From Mycobacteriales bacterium (GTDB taxonomy: Bacteria > Actinomycetota > Actinomycetes > Mycobacteriales > SCTD01), in assembly GCA_030697205.1 (NCBI GenBank), contig JAUYQP010000013.1:1-64000 (forward strand): a stretch of 64,000 nucleotides of DNA, read 5' to 3'. Below, one piece after another: positions 42,975 through 51,244 of this stretch (positions are counted from its first letter, which is position 1; every line of letters begins with the position of its first letter). The notes below the pieces were generated by a model. The model made no database searches. It saw only the letters and a list, made by a program, of their open reading frames with translations, and was not told the origin of the DNA. Both the position numbers and the translations under genes were made by a program.

Positions 42975-44189
42975 ATGCCGGTGGTCCTGCTCGCGCTCGG
43001 GTGCCTGGCGCTGCTGGCCGCGCTCAACGCGACCCGACCCCTGCGGTGGACCCCCGCGCTGCTGCCGTCGTTCTTCAGCGCCTGGCTGACCGCCGAGCTC
43101 GCACCGCAGGTGATGGTCCTGACCGTCGCGCTCGCCGGGACCGCAGCCGCACTGGGTGGGCTCGCGACCACGACGGGTGCTGTCGGCCTCGCTCTCGCCG
43201 TACTCGCCCTGCTGCTCCTCGGCCGGATCGTGCTGGAAGCCGAGCGGGCCGCGGACGTCGCCGACGACGTCCTGTCGGAGCTGCCCGACCTCTCACCGCG
43301 CGACGACGTCACGCGCGGGCTGCGCCGGTGGTTCGTGCCGCTCGCCTTCCGCCACCCCGACGTCGTGCACGTCAAGGACGTCCGCTTCTCCGACGAGCAC
43401 CGCCGGCTGCGCCTCGACGTCTTCCACCGCAGGGACCGACCCACCGGCTGCCCGACGCTCGTGCAGGTCCACGGCGGAGCCTGGGTCATCGGCAAGAAGG
43501 AGGAGCAGGGCCGCCCGCTCATGCTCCACCTCGCCGCGCTCGGCTGGGTCTGCTTCGCCCCCAACTACCGGCTGTCGCCGGGGGCGACCTGGCCCGACCA
43601 CCTCATCGACGTCAAGCGCGCCATCGCGTGGGTGAGGGAGCACGGCCAGGAGTACGGCGCAGACCCCGGCTTCCTGGTCCTCACCGGAGGGTCGGCCGGC
43701 GGTCACCTCGCCGCGCTGGCCGCCCTGACCGCCGACGACCCGTCCTTCCAGCCCGGCTTCGAGGACGCCGACACGTCGGTGTCGGGGTGCGTGCCCTACT
43801 ACGCCGTCTACGACATCGAGGGCGAGACCGGCACCCGCAGCGACCGGCAGCGCGAGCGGCGGGTGCTGGCTCCGCTCGTGTTCAAGAAGCGGCGGGCCGA
43901 CGCGCTGGAGCTCTACCGCAGCGCCTCCCCCATCGCGCGGGTGCGCGCCGACGCGCCGCCCTTCCTCGTCGTCCACGGCCGCAACGACACGCTCGTGCCC
44001 GTGCAGGAGGCGAGACTGTTCGTCGAGCGGCTGCGCGCGGTGTCCGACCAGCCGGTGCTCTACCTCGAGCTGCCCGGCACGGAGCACGCCTTCGACGTCT
44101 TCCCCTCGATCCGCAACGCCCACGTCGTCCGCGCGGTCGGTCGCTTCGTCGAGCTCCTGCGCCGTCAGCACGCCACCCCCGACCGCTGA
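42975..44189 (+). CDS. Membrane-anchored alpha/beta hydrolase (carboxylesterase-like)
   Basis: A 404-aa protein: three to four N-terminal TM segments (residues 1-90), then an alpha/beta hydrolase domain of the hormone-sensitive-lipase/BD-FAE kind. Oxyanion motif VQVHGGAWVIGKK, nucleophile in LVLTGGSAGGHLAALA, Asp in VVHGRNDTLVPVQE and His in GTEHAFDVFPS. I start at the ATG at 42975 because a CAGACT box ends 6 nt before it; an ATG at 42957 would overlap that box. Divergent from the wax ester synthase gene by 47 bp. Confidence 0.87.
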   Translation: MPVVLLALGCLALLAALNATRPLRWTPALLPSFFSAWLTAELAPQVMVLTVALAGTAAALGGLATTTGAVGLALAVLALLLLGRIVLEAERAADVADDVLSELPDLSPRDDVTRGLRRWFVPLAFRHPDVVHVKDVRFSDEHRRLRLDVFHRRDRPTGCPTLVQVHGGAWVIGKKEEQGRPLMLHLAALGWVCFAPNYRLSPGATWPDHLIDVKRAIAWVREHGQEYGADPGFLVLTGGSAGGHLAALAALTADDPSFQPGFEDADTSVSGCVPYYAVYDIEGETGTRSDRQRERRVLAPLVFKKRRADALELYRSASPIARVRADAPPFLVVHGRNDTLVPVQEARLFVERLRAVSDQPVLYLELPGTEHAFDVFPSIRNAHVVRAVGRFVELLRRQHATPDR

Positions 44190-44253
44190 CCCGCCCCTCT
44201 CGCAGTTCCCCACCCGCCGCTGCCGGGCCACGCCAGCCCCGGGGCCCCACCAT

Positions 44254-44313
44254 GATCACCAGGCGGTCTGCTCGCCGACACGCAGCGTGTCCCGTGCAGA
44301 CCGCCTGATGATC
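44254..44313. repeat. Intergenic inverted repeat, 18-bp arms with one mismatch
   Basis: GATCACCAGGCGGTCTGC at 44254-44271 pairs with 44296-44313 with a single mismatch; the inner 12 bp are perfect and the loop is 24 nt. It lies between the convergent esterase gene and a small membrane protein gene. The 265-bp space 44190-44454 has no other recognisable content, except a run of 7 G directly after the repeat. Confidence 0.7.
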
Positions 44314-44454
44314 TCCGGAGATCGGGGGGGTGCGGGGGTCCGTGGCCGCCCGCGACCAGCGGCGAGACCGGACTCGGTCAGGTCTCCGCGCCCTGGCGCG
44401 CAGCCCTCACCGAGACGCGGGGGACGGCGTGAGCCCCGCGTGCCGCAGCCGACC

Positions 44455-44670
44455 TCACCCAGGGCGGCGGCGGGACACGCCCACGACGCACAGGACGACA
44501 GCGACGAGGACCCCGCCCTGCACCCACTCGCCGAACGGCGTCCCGTAGCCGAACAGGCTGTCGCAGCGCGGACGTGCCTCGTCACTGCTCTGGCTGCACG
44601 TCACGGGCGCGAGCAGGGCGACTGCCAGGACGAGCACGCCAGCCGCGAGGTGGAACCCCTGTCTGCGCAT
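44455..44670 (-). CDS. Small hypothetical membrane protein
   Basis: A 71-aa frame with two hydrophobic segments (FHLAAGVLVLAVALLAPV and VQGGVLVAVVLCVVGVS) joined by a short loop with two Cys, and a basic end (SRRRPG). No family recognised. High GC3 and membrane topology make it plausible. Confidence 0.5.
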   Translation of the reverse strand: MRRQGFHLAAGVLVLAVALLAPVTCSQSSDEARPRCDSLFGYGTPFGEWVQGGVLVAVVLCVVGVSRRRPG

Positions 44671-44735
44671 GACCGGTCGGACGCGCCGCGGGTCGGGAGG
44701 GTTCCGTCAGAGCACGACTGCGCCCTCGCGCTCGT

Positions 44736-46028
44736 CTACTTCCCCCCGGCGACGGGCTGACGCGACAAGCGCGCGGGGCGCACGTGGACGTGCGGGCGGC
44801 GACGCAGGACGTGGGCGTCGAGGCGCACGTCACGGGCCCGGCTGAGCCACAGCGCCAGCCCGATCGAGGCGAGCACGCTGACGGTGCCGCCGACCAGCAG
44901 GCTCGACCGCGGACCGAAGGCCTCCGCCACCGCCCCGATGAGCGGCGCGCCGAAGGGGGTCCCGCCGAGGAACACCAAGACGTAGAGCGCCATGACCCGG
45001 CCGCGGACCTCCGGGTCGGAGCCGAGCTGGACCGTCGCGTTGGCGGCCGTGGTGAAGGTGAAGACCGCGACGCCGGTCGGTACGAGCAGCAGCGCCATCG
45101 TCTCGAAGGTGGGCGCGAGGCCGACGCAGACCTCGAGCAGCCCGAAAACGACAGCAGCCGTGAAGAGCCTCCGCACCGGCGGGGGCCCGGTGCGACGGGC
45201 CGACAGCAGCGCGCCGATGAGCGAGCCCACCGCGAGCATCGAGGTGAGCAGTCCGAACGACGCGGCGCCACGGTCGAAGACCTGGCGGGCGACCAGCGCC
45301 ATCGTGATCTGGAAGTTGAGCCCGAAGGTCCCGATGACGAGCACGAGCAGCATCGTCGCCAGCAGCGTCGGCCGCTCCCGGACGTAGCGCAGGCCCTCGC
45401 GGGTCTGGCCCCTCGCGCGGTCGACCCGACGCGACGGTCGCAGCTCGGCCGTCCGCATGCGGGCGAGCCCGGTGACGACCGCGACGTAGGTGACGGCGTT
45501 GGCGAGGAAGACCCACCCGGTGCCCACGGCCGCGATGGCGAGGCCGGCGAGCGCGGGCCCGACGATGCGGGCGCTGTTGAAGGTCGCGCTGTTGAGGCTG
45601 ACGGCGTTGGGAAGGTCCTCGGGGCCGACCATCTCCACGACGAAGGCCTGCCGCACGGGGGTGTCGACGGCGGCGGCCATGCCGAGACCGAAGGCCAGCG
45701 CGTAGACGTGCCAGAGCTCGACCGCCCCGGTGACGTCGAGCAGACCGAGCGCCAAAGCCAGCAGGCCCATGACGACCTGCACGGCGATGAGCAGCCGGCG
45801 CTTGTCGTAGCGGTCGGCGAGCAGCCCGCCCCAGAGGCTGAAGAGCAGGACGGGGAGGAACTGCAGGCCGGTGACGATCCCGAGCGCGACGCCGCTGCTG
45901 CCCGACAGCTCCAGCACGAGCCAGTCCTGCGCGACGCGCTGACCCCAGGTGCCCGACAGCGACACGACCTGGCCGGTCGCGAAGAGCCGGTAGTTGCGGA
46001 CCCGCAGCGAGCGGAACGTCGGGCTCAT
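44736..46028 (-). CDS. MFS transporter (EntS-like)
   Basis: A 430-aa transporter with about 12 TM segments, starting MSPTFRSLRVRNYRLFATG, the characteristic start of MFS_3 exporters. Loop motif GGLLADRYDKRRLL; PVRQAFVVEMVGPEDLPNAV and LNSATFNSARIVGPALAG are also family-typical. ATG overlaps the stop of the marR gene (ATGA): a regulator-pump pair likely induced by the regulator's ligand. A distant relative lies at 36248. Confidence 0.9.
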   Translation of the reverse strand: MSPTFRSLRVRNYRLFATGQVVSLSGTWGQRVAQDWLVLELSGSSGVALGIVTGLQFLPVLLFSLWGGLLADRYDKRRLLIAVQVVMGLLALALGLLDVTGAVELWHVYALAFGLGMAAAVDTPVRQAFVVEMVGPEDLPNAVSLNSATFNSARIVGPALAGLAIAAVGTGWVFLANAVTYVAVVTGLARMRTAELRPSRRVDRARGQTREGLRYVRERPTLLATMLLVLVIGTFGLNFQITMALVARQVFDRGAASFGLLTSMLAVGSLIGALLSARRTGPPPVRRLFTAAVVFGLLEVCVGLAPTFETMALLLVPTGVAVFTFTTAANATVQLGSDPEVRGRVMALYVLVFLGGTPFGAPLIGAVAEAFGPRSSLLVGGTVSVLASIGLALWLSRARDVRLDAHVLRRRPHVHVRPARLSRQPVAGGK

Positions 46029-46453
46029 GCGCCTGCCAGCTTGTCGAGGACCCCGGCGGCCTGCCGCAGCACCGCGAGCTCTCCCGGCTCGAGCTCGGCG
46101 AGCCGCTGGGCCAGCCACGCCTCGCGGCGACGGCGGTCCTCCTTGAGCAGCGCCGAGCCCTCGGCCGTGCACCGCAACTGCACCTGGCGGCCGTCGGTGG
46201 GGTGTGGCCGGCGTTGCAACAGGCCGGCGGCCTCCAGCGCCGCGACGACCTTGGTCATCGACGGCGGCTGGACCTTCTCGCGCGCGGCGAGCTCACCAGG
46301 CGTCACCCCCGGGTGCCGCTCGACGGTGGCGAGCGCGGCGACCTGGGTCAGGGTCAGCGAGCTCTCGGCGCGCTGCTGGCGCATCCGGCGGGCCAGCCGC
46401 ATGACCGACAGGCGAAGCGTCGACGCGAGGGCGGTCTCGGTGGCGGTAGGCAC
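46025..46453 (-). CDS. MarR-family transcriptional regulator
   Basis: A 142-aa winged-helix regulator. DNA-recognition helix region TPGELAAREKVQPPSMTKVV, wing RRPHPTDGRQVQLRCT. Co-translated with the MFS gene downstream, which it probably controls. Confidence 0.92.
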   Translation of the reverse strand: MPTATETALASTLRLSVMRLARRMRQQRAESSLTLTQVAALATVERHPGVTPGELAAREKVQPPSMTKVVAALEAAGLLQRRPHPTDGRQVQLRCTAEGSALLKEDRRRREAWLAQRLAELEPGELAVLRQAAGVLDKLAGA

Positions 46454-46517
46454 ATCATTAGCCTACCTCATGAGTCTGCCTCACGATCTCGGCCCACGTT
46501 CTCGGCCATCGCGGGGG

Positions 46518-47993
46518 TCAGGTGAGCGCGCGCTCGATCGGGTCGATGCCGAAGTAGACGACGAACAGCGCCGCGACCAGCCACAGCAGCGGGTGCACGT
46601 CACGGGCCCGGCCCTGGGTCGCCTTCAGCAGGACGTAGGAGATGAAGCCCGCGCCGATGCCGTTGGTGATCGAGTAGGTGAAGGGCATGAGCACGATCGT
46701 GAGGAACGCCGGGATCGCGATCGTGTAGTCGTCGAAGTCGATGCCCTTGATCTGCGTGATGAGCAGGAAGCCGACGATGACGAGCGCGGGCGAAGCCGCC
46801 TCGAAGGGGACGATCGTGACGAGTGGTGTGAGGAACAGCGCGAGGACGAACAGCAGCCCGGTCACGACGGAGGCGAGTCCGGTGCGGGCACCCTCACCGA
46901 CACCGGCGGCGGACTCGATGTAGGTCGTCGCCGACGAGACCGAGGCAGCGCCGCCGGCCGCGGCCGCGACCGAGTCGACGAGCAGCACCCGGTCGGCGCC
47001 CGGCAGCCGGTCCTGCTCGTCGAGCAGGTCGGCCTCGCGACCGACCCCGACGATCGTGCCCATGGTGTCGAAGAAGTCCGCCAGCATCAGCGTGAAGACG
47101 AGCAGCAGCGCCGCCACCACACCGACGCGCTCGAAGCCGCCGAACAGCGAGAAGTCCCCGAGCAGGCCGAGGTCGGGGGTGCTGATGACGTCGTCGGGCA
47201 GGGTCGGGGTGTTGAGCTGCCAGCCCGACGGGTTGGACTCGGTCGGCGAGACGAAGGACGGGCCGATGTCGAAGGCCGCCTCGACCGCGATCGCGAGCGC
47301 CGTCGTGACGACGATCCCGAGCAGGATGGCCGCCTTGGTCCGCCGGGCCACCAGCACCGCGGTCAGCAGCAGGCCGACGACGAAGACCACGGTCGGCCAG
47401 CCCTTGAGGTCGCCGGCGACCCCGAGCTCGACCGGCACGGGACCGGTGCCCGTGCGGCGCACGAAGCCGGCGTCGACGAGCCCGATCAAGGCGATGAACA
47501 GCCCGATGCCGACGCTGATCGCGGTCTTGAGCTCGACCGGGATCGCGTGGAAGACCGCGACCCGGAAGCCGGTCAGGACGAGCACACCGATGACGAGGCC
47601 CTCGAGCACCACCAGGCCCATCGCGTCGGCCCAGCTCATCTGGGTCGCGATCGAGAAGGTGACGAAGGCGTTGAGCCCGAGCCCCGTCGCGATCGCGAAG
47701 GGGTAGCGGCCGACGACGCCCATGAGGATCGTCATCACCGCGGCGACGAGCGCCGTGGCCGCGGCGACCTGCGGGATCCCGAGGACCCTGCCGTCGGCGT
47801 CGGGCACCGTCCCGATGATGAGCGGGTTGAGCACCACGATGTAGGCCATTGTGAAGAACGTCGCGAGACCGCCGCGCACCTCACGGCTGACGGTGGAGCC
47901 GCGCTCAGTGATCTTGAAGTAGCGGTCGAGGCCGTTCGCAGGGGCCGGGCGGTCGGTGGACACGGCGGGCTGGTCGCCCGTGGAGGTCGACAT
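46518..47993 (-). CDS. NCS2 family purine permease (AzgA-like)
   Basis: A 491-aa permease of the AzgA-type hypoxanthine/guanine/adenine group. RGGLATFFTMAYIVVLNPLI near the start, ATGLGLNAFVTFSIA, DFFDTMGTIVGVGREA, and SSATTYIESAAGVGEGARTG are its conserved blocks; about 12-14 TM segments. It imports purine bases with protons. Start at the ATG of MSTSTGDQP, 60 bp from the divergent DUF2530 gene. Confidence 0.92.
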   Translation of the reverse strand: MSTSTGDQPAVSTDRPAPANGLDRYFKITERGSTVSREVRGGLATFFTMAYIVVLNPLIIGTVPDADGRVLGIPQVAAATALVAAVMTILMGVVGRYPFAIATGLGLNAFVTFSIATQMSWADAMGLVVLEGLVIGVLVLTGFRVAVFHAIPVELKTAISVGIGLFIALIGLVDAGFVRRTGTGPVPVELGVAGDLKGWPTVVFVVGLLLTAVLVARRTKAAILLGIVVTTALAIAVEAAFDIGPSFVSPTESNPSGWQLNTPTLPDDVISTPDLGLLGDFSLFGGFERVGVVAALLLVFTLMLADFFDTMGTIVGVGREADLLDEQDRLPGADRVLLVDSVAAAAGGAASVSSATTYIESAAGVGEGARTGLASVVTGLLFVLALFLTPLVTIVPFEAASPALVIVGFLLITQIKGIDFDDYTIAIPAFLTIVLMPFTYSITNGIGAGFISYVLLKATQGRARDVHPLLWLVAALFVVYFGIDPIERALT

Positions 47994-48040
47994 GGCACCG
48001 AGGGTCCCACCACCGGAGCCGTTCACGCGTGAACGCCGCG

Positions 48041-48046
48041 TACCCT
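48041..48046 (+). promoter_or_regulatory. -10 box of the DUF2530 gene (TACCCT), leaderless arrangement
   Basis: TACCCT ends 7 nt before the ATG at 48054. Confidence 0.5.
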
Positions 48047-48053
48047 CCGGCGC

Positions 48054-48317
48054 ATGGCGCTGTTCGCGAAGTCAGGGGTCGCGCGGCGACCCGACCCCGA
48101 GCCGCTCGAGACCGACGACGTGCGCGTCGTCGGTGGGCTGGGGGTCCTCTGGGCCGTGGCGCTGGTCGTCCTCGGCATCGCGCGGCTCGCCGGCGCAGAC
48201 GTCCGCGGCTGGTGGCTCGTCATGTGCGCGTGCGGCGCTGCGCTCGGCGTGCTCGGCGTGGCCTACTGCAGACGCCGCCAGGCCGCCATCGCCCGCGACC
48301 GGCTGGCCGCGGGCTGA
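48054..48317 (+). CDS. DUF2530-type small membrane protein
   Basis: An 87-aa protein with a short polar start (PDPEPLETDDVRVVGGLG) and two TM segments (LWAVALVVLGIARLAG and WWLVMCACGAALGVLGVAY). It matches DUF2530, which in Streptomyces lies beside an NCS2 permease and DUF3027, as here. Function unknown. Confidence 0.75.
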   Translation: MALFAKSGVARRPDPEPLETDDVRVVGGLGVLWAVALVVLGIARLAGADVRGWWLVMCACGAALGVLGVAYCRRRQAAIARDRLAAG

Positions 48318-48329
48318 TCGCTCAGCCGG

Positions 48330-49454
48330 TCAGCTGTGGCCGTAGGGGAGGGCAGCTTCGCCCTCCGGGGTGACGACCGGCTCGTCGGCGTGGTCCGCGG
48401 CGGGGTCGACGTGGACGTCCACGACGTGCTCGGGCCCGGACTGCTCGGCCGGCTCGGTCAGCTCCGCCGACCCGGACGGCTCGGTGGCGGTCATCTCGAA
48501 GTCCTCGTGCTCCACGGCGAGCGCCGTCGTGGCGGCGTGCGCGGGGTCGACGACGACCGAGGAGTGGGCGCCGCAGCCGTGGTCGAGCGCGACGACGCGG
48601 CCGTCGTCGGGGGCGAAGCCGTTAGCGCAGGCCCCGAAGCCCTGTGCCAGCCCGCCCGCCAGAGGGACGAGGAAGCCGCAGCTGCGGCAGGGGGCGGGAG
48701 CGGCTTTCGCGAGGGGTGAGCGCGGACCAGCGTCTCCGTCGTACCAGCGCTCGGCGGCGAGCTCGCGACCCTCGAGCGAGAGGACCTTCTCGCGGCCGAG
48801 ACCGAGCTCGCGGTCGAGCTCCCACAGCAGGTCCTGCTGCTCGACGTCCTCGAAGGACGCGACCAGCCGCGGGTCGTCGGGCGAGGTCGGGAGCAGGTCG
48901 CCGGGCGAGAGGTCGCCGGGCTGGATGCGCTCGCTCCAGGGCAGCCACTCGGGGGCGAGCAACGCGCCGCCACCTGGGAGCAGCACGACCTCGTCGACGG
49001 TGACCTCGTCGTGGCCGTCGGCGCGCGAGACGGTGACGGCCCAGCGCCAGCCGACGTAGCCCTTCTCGAGAGCCGCGAAGGAGTGCGTCAGGGTCAGCGC
49101 GCCCTCGGGCTCGACCCCGAGGTGGTCGCCGACCGCACTACCGGCGACCTCGGCCGCGATCGCGCGGGCGGTGTCGACCGCGCCGAGCAGCACGGCGTCG
49201 GGGGCGACCTCGGCAACCGGCTCGGCGATCGGCTCGGAGACGGTCGGTGACTCCTCCAGGGCAGGGGGCGTCTCGACGGGCACAGCAGTCTCCTCGGAGG
49301 GCAGGTCGGTGGGGGCGTCCGGCTCGGCAGGCGCCACACCAGTGTCGCTGGTCACAGCCCCGGCGTGGTCGGCGGTCTCGGGGGTCGCCTCGTCGCGCGC
49401 GGGCGCGCGGGTCCCGGCTAGCCTCGTCCCGACGTCGCGCAACCTGCGCCGCAT
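48330..49454 (-). CDS. DUF3027 protein
   Basis: A 374-aa soluble protein. After an acidic, Pro/Thr-rich first 90 residues comes the DUF3027 core: ALEKGYVGWRWAVTVSRADG, VLLPGGGALLAPEWLPWSER, QPGDLSPGDLLPTSPDDPRL; then a Cys cluster (CRSCGFLVPLAGGLAQGFGA, CANGFAPDDGRVV, HGCGAH) that may bind metal. The tail is acidic. Start is taken at the ATG of MRRRLRDVG; a GTG three codons earlier is possible. Function unknown; synteny is conserved in actinobacteria. Confidence 0.82.
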   Translation of the reverse strand: MRRRLRDVGTRLAGTRAPARDEATPETADHAGAVTSDTGVAPAEPDAPTDLPSEETAVPVETPPALEESPTVSEPIAEPVAEVAPDAVLLGAVDTARAIAAEVAGSAVGDHLGVEPEGALTLTHSFAALEKGYVGWRWAVTVSRADGHDEVTVDEVVLLPGGGALLAPEWLPWSERIQPGDLSPGDLLPTSPDDPRLVASFEDVEQQDLLWELDRELGLGREKVLSLEGRELAAERWYDGDAGPRSPLAKAAPAPCRSCGFLVPLAGGLAQGFGACANGFAPDDGRVVALDHGCGAHSSVVVDPAHAATTALAVEHEDFEMTATEPSGSAELTEPAEQSGPEHVVDVHVDPAADHADEPVVTPEGEAALPYGHS

Positions 49455-49494
49455 GCCTGCCACACCGTCAGCCTGCCAGACCGGAGAGCCGCAC

Positions 49495-49959
49495 ATGACC
49501 CCCCGTCGCCGAGTCCTCGCCGCCGCCACCGCGGCCGTCGCCGCGCTGGGCCTCACCGGGTGCGAGAAGCCGCTGCCGATCGTGACCGTCCAGAGCGGCA
49601 CGACCGTCGAGGTGGCCGAGGCCAGCAGCTGGTGCTTCGGCGAGGCTCCGGGCGTGAAGTGCGTCCAGGGCGACCAGGCCGCGACCGAGCTCGAGGCGAG
49701 CCCCGGCCAGATCGTCTCGGTCGACGTCTCCAAGGAGGTCGCCGACCGCGGCTGGGTCCTGCGCCAGGAGGTCGCGGGCTCGCCGCAGCAGAGCGGCGCC
49801 TACGAGCCGCGCGACGACCACTACTTCACGATCACGATGCCGCCCGTCCCGGTCCAGCTCACGATCACCGCCCTCGACGGCAACAAGAAGGCCGACGGCA
49901 CCTACGACACCACCCAGGAGACCGGGTCCTGGGTCTTCGTCGTCAAGCCGAAGGCCTGA
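49495..49959 (+). CDS. DUF2771-type lipoprotein
   Basis: A 154-aa exported lipoprotein: signal peptide with lipobox GLTGC near residue 20, then EKPLPIVTVQSGTTVEVAEA and a beta-rich domain with a Cys pair (WCFGEAPGVKC). It corresponds to DUF2771, found next to mqnB and DUF3027 in streptomycetes. Function unknown. Its stop overlaps the next gene as CTGA. Confidence 0.78.
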   Translation: MTPRRRVLAAATAAVAALGLTGCEKPLPIVTVQSGTTVEVAEASSWCFGEAPGVKCVQGDQAATELEASPGQIVSVDVSKEVADRGWVLRQEVAGSPQQSGAYEPRDDHYFTITMPPVPVQLTITALDGNKKADGTYDTTQETGSWVFVVKPKA

Positions 49960-50651
49960 CGCTGGCCGGCGTCCTCGCGGTCGTCGCGACCGCGCCGGAG
50001 CGCGACGCGCTGCTGCGCCGGCTCACCACGACCCGCACCCGGGTCGGCCCTTACGACGCGCACGCCGTCGGGGAGGTCACGGTCGTCGTGAGCGGGGTCG
50101 GTCCAGGCCCCGCCGCCGCGGCCACGGCGACCGCCCTCGCGCTGCAGGAGTACGCCGAGGTCCTCTCGCTGGGCATCTGCGGCGGCTTCGCCGGGGCCGC
50201 CTCGATCGGCGACGTCGTGGTCGCGACCGACCTGGTCGCCGCCGACCTCGGTGCGGACTCCCCCGAGGGCTTCCTCGGCCTCGCCGAGCTCGGCTGGGCG
50301 GAGGAGTCGCTGCCCGCCCCCGTCGGCGCGCTGCAGCGCACCTGCGACCGGTTGCGCGAGGCCGGCCTCACCGTCGTCACCGGGCCGGTCGTCACGGTCT
50401 CCACGGTGACCGGCACCGACGCGCGCGCCCGCGAGCTCGCCGAGCGCCACGGCGCGGTCGGCGAGGCGATGGAGGGCCGCGGCGTCGCCGACGCCGCACT
50501 GGCCCACGGCCTCGACGTGCTGGAGGTGCGCGCGGTGAGCAACCTGGTAGGCCGGCGCGACACCGGTGCCTGGCGGATCGGCGCGGCCTTTGAGGTGCTC
50601 GAGCGCGTGGGCGAGGCCCTGTGGTCGCCAGCAGGTCCGGGACCGGGCTAG
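49956..50651 (+). CDS. mqnB: Futalosine hydrolase
   Basis: A 231-aa nucleoside phosphorylase-fold hydrolase that removes hypoxanthine from futalosine in menaquinone synthesis. Conserved stretches: VVVSGVGPGPAAAATATALA, EVLSLGICGGFAGAASIGDV, EAMEGRGVADAALAHGLDVL and EVRAVSNLVGRRD. No ATG, GTG or TTG exists where the protein should begin; CTG codons at 49956 (overlapping the upstream stop) and 49962 are the only candidates. MqnA, often its neighbour, is absent here. Confidence 0.88.
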   Translation: MTLAGVLAVVATAPERDALLRRLTTTRTRVGPYDAHAVGEVTVVVSGVGPGPAAAATATALALQEYAEVLSLGICGGFAGAASIGDVVVATDLVAADLGADSPEGFLGLAELGWAEESLPAPVGALQRTCDRLREAGLTVVTGPVVTVSTVTGTDARARELAERHGAVGEAMEGRGVADAALAHGLDVLEVRAVSNLVGRRDTGAWRIGAAFEVLERVGEALWSPAGPGPG

Positions 50652-50671
50652 GCCCCGAGCTACCCCTCGAG

Positions 50672-51055
50672 CTACGCCTCGAGCTCGGTGGCGATCGCCC
50701 GCAGGATCTGGGCGACCCGCTTGGCCGTGTCGCGGTCCGGGTGCTTGCCGCGCCGCAGCGCCGGCTGCACCTTCGCCTCGAGCAGCTTGATGGTGTCCTC
50801 GAGCATCACCTCGAGCTCCTCCACGGGACGACGGTTGCCCGCCAGCTCCGGCGGGGCGTCGAGGATGCGCACCGACAGGGCCTGCTCGCCGCGCTTGCCG
50901 GCCGCGACCCCGAACTCCAGGCGCATGCCGGCCTTGAGCTCCTCGACGCCCTCGGGCAGCGAGGCCTTCGGGACGAAGACGTCGCCCCCGTCGTCGCGCG
51001 CGGCGAAGCCGAAGCCCTTGTCCTTGTCGTAGAACTTGACCTTGCCGGTGGGCAC
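50672..51055 (-). CDS. Cold-shock domain protein with C-terminal extension
   Basis: A 127-aa protein. Residues 1-66 are a CspA-type OB fold with the RNA-binding motifs GKVKFYDKDKGFGFA and DVFVPKASL; the remaining 60 residues form a helical, charged extension (PVEELEVMLEDTIKLLEAKV). An RNA chaperone by family; the extension is common in this syntenic actinobacterial gene. The GTG start is preceded by GGACGTC; a TAGCCT -10-like box lies at about 51107. Confidence 0.88.
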   Translation of the reverse strand: MPTGKVKFYDKDKGFGFAARDDGGDVFVPKASLPEGVEELKAGMRLEFGVAAGKRGEQALSVRILDAPPELAGNRRPVEELEVMLEDTIKLLEAKVQPALRRGKHPDRDTAKRVAQILRAIATELEA

Positions 51056-51244
51056 GGGACGTCCTCTGCTCTCGAGGCGCCCCTCCTCCTGAGCGGCGCG
51101 CCTGCAGGCTACCGAGCGCAGCCCGGTGACGCGCCCCCTTATGCTCGCGCGATCATCGGCACGAGCCGGGCTCCAGGGGGGCGTTCCGGCTGCCGATGTG
51201 GGAGCGGGGCACGGTGCCCCGCTCGCGCACCAGGGGGGACGTCT

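Noticed and set aside
44784-48032. Open frame of 1,082 codons on the plus strand
   Set aside because: It lies antisense to an MFS gene, a marR gene and the NCS2 permease, all with clear motifs. Its translation is low-complexity Arg/Asp/Gly/His-rich, the usual mirror of GC-rich codons.
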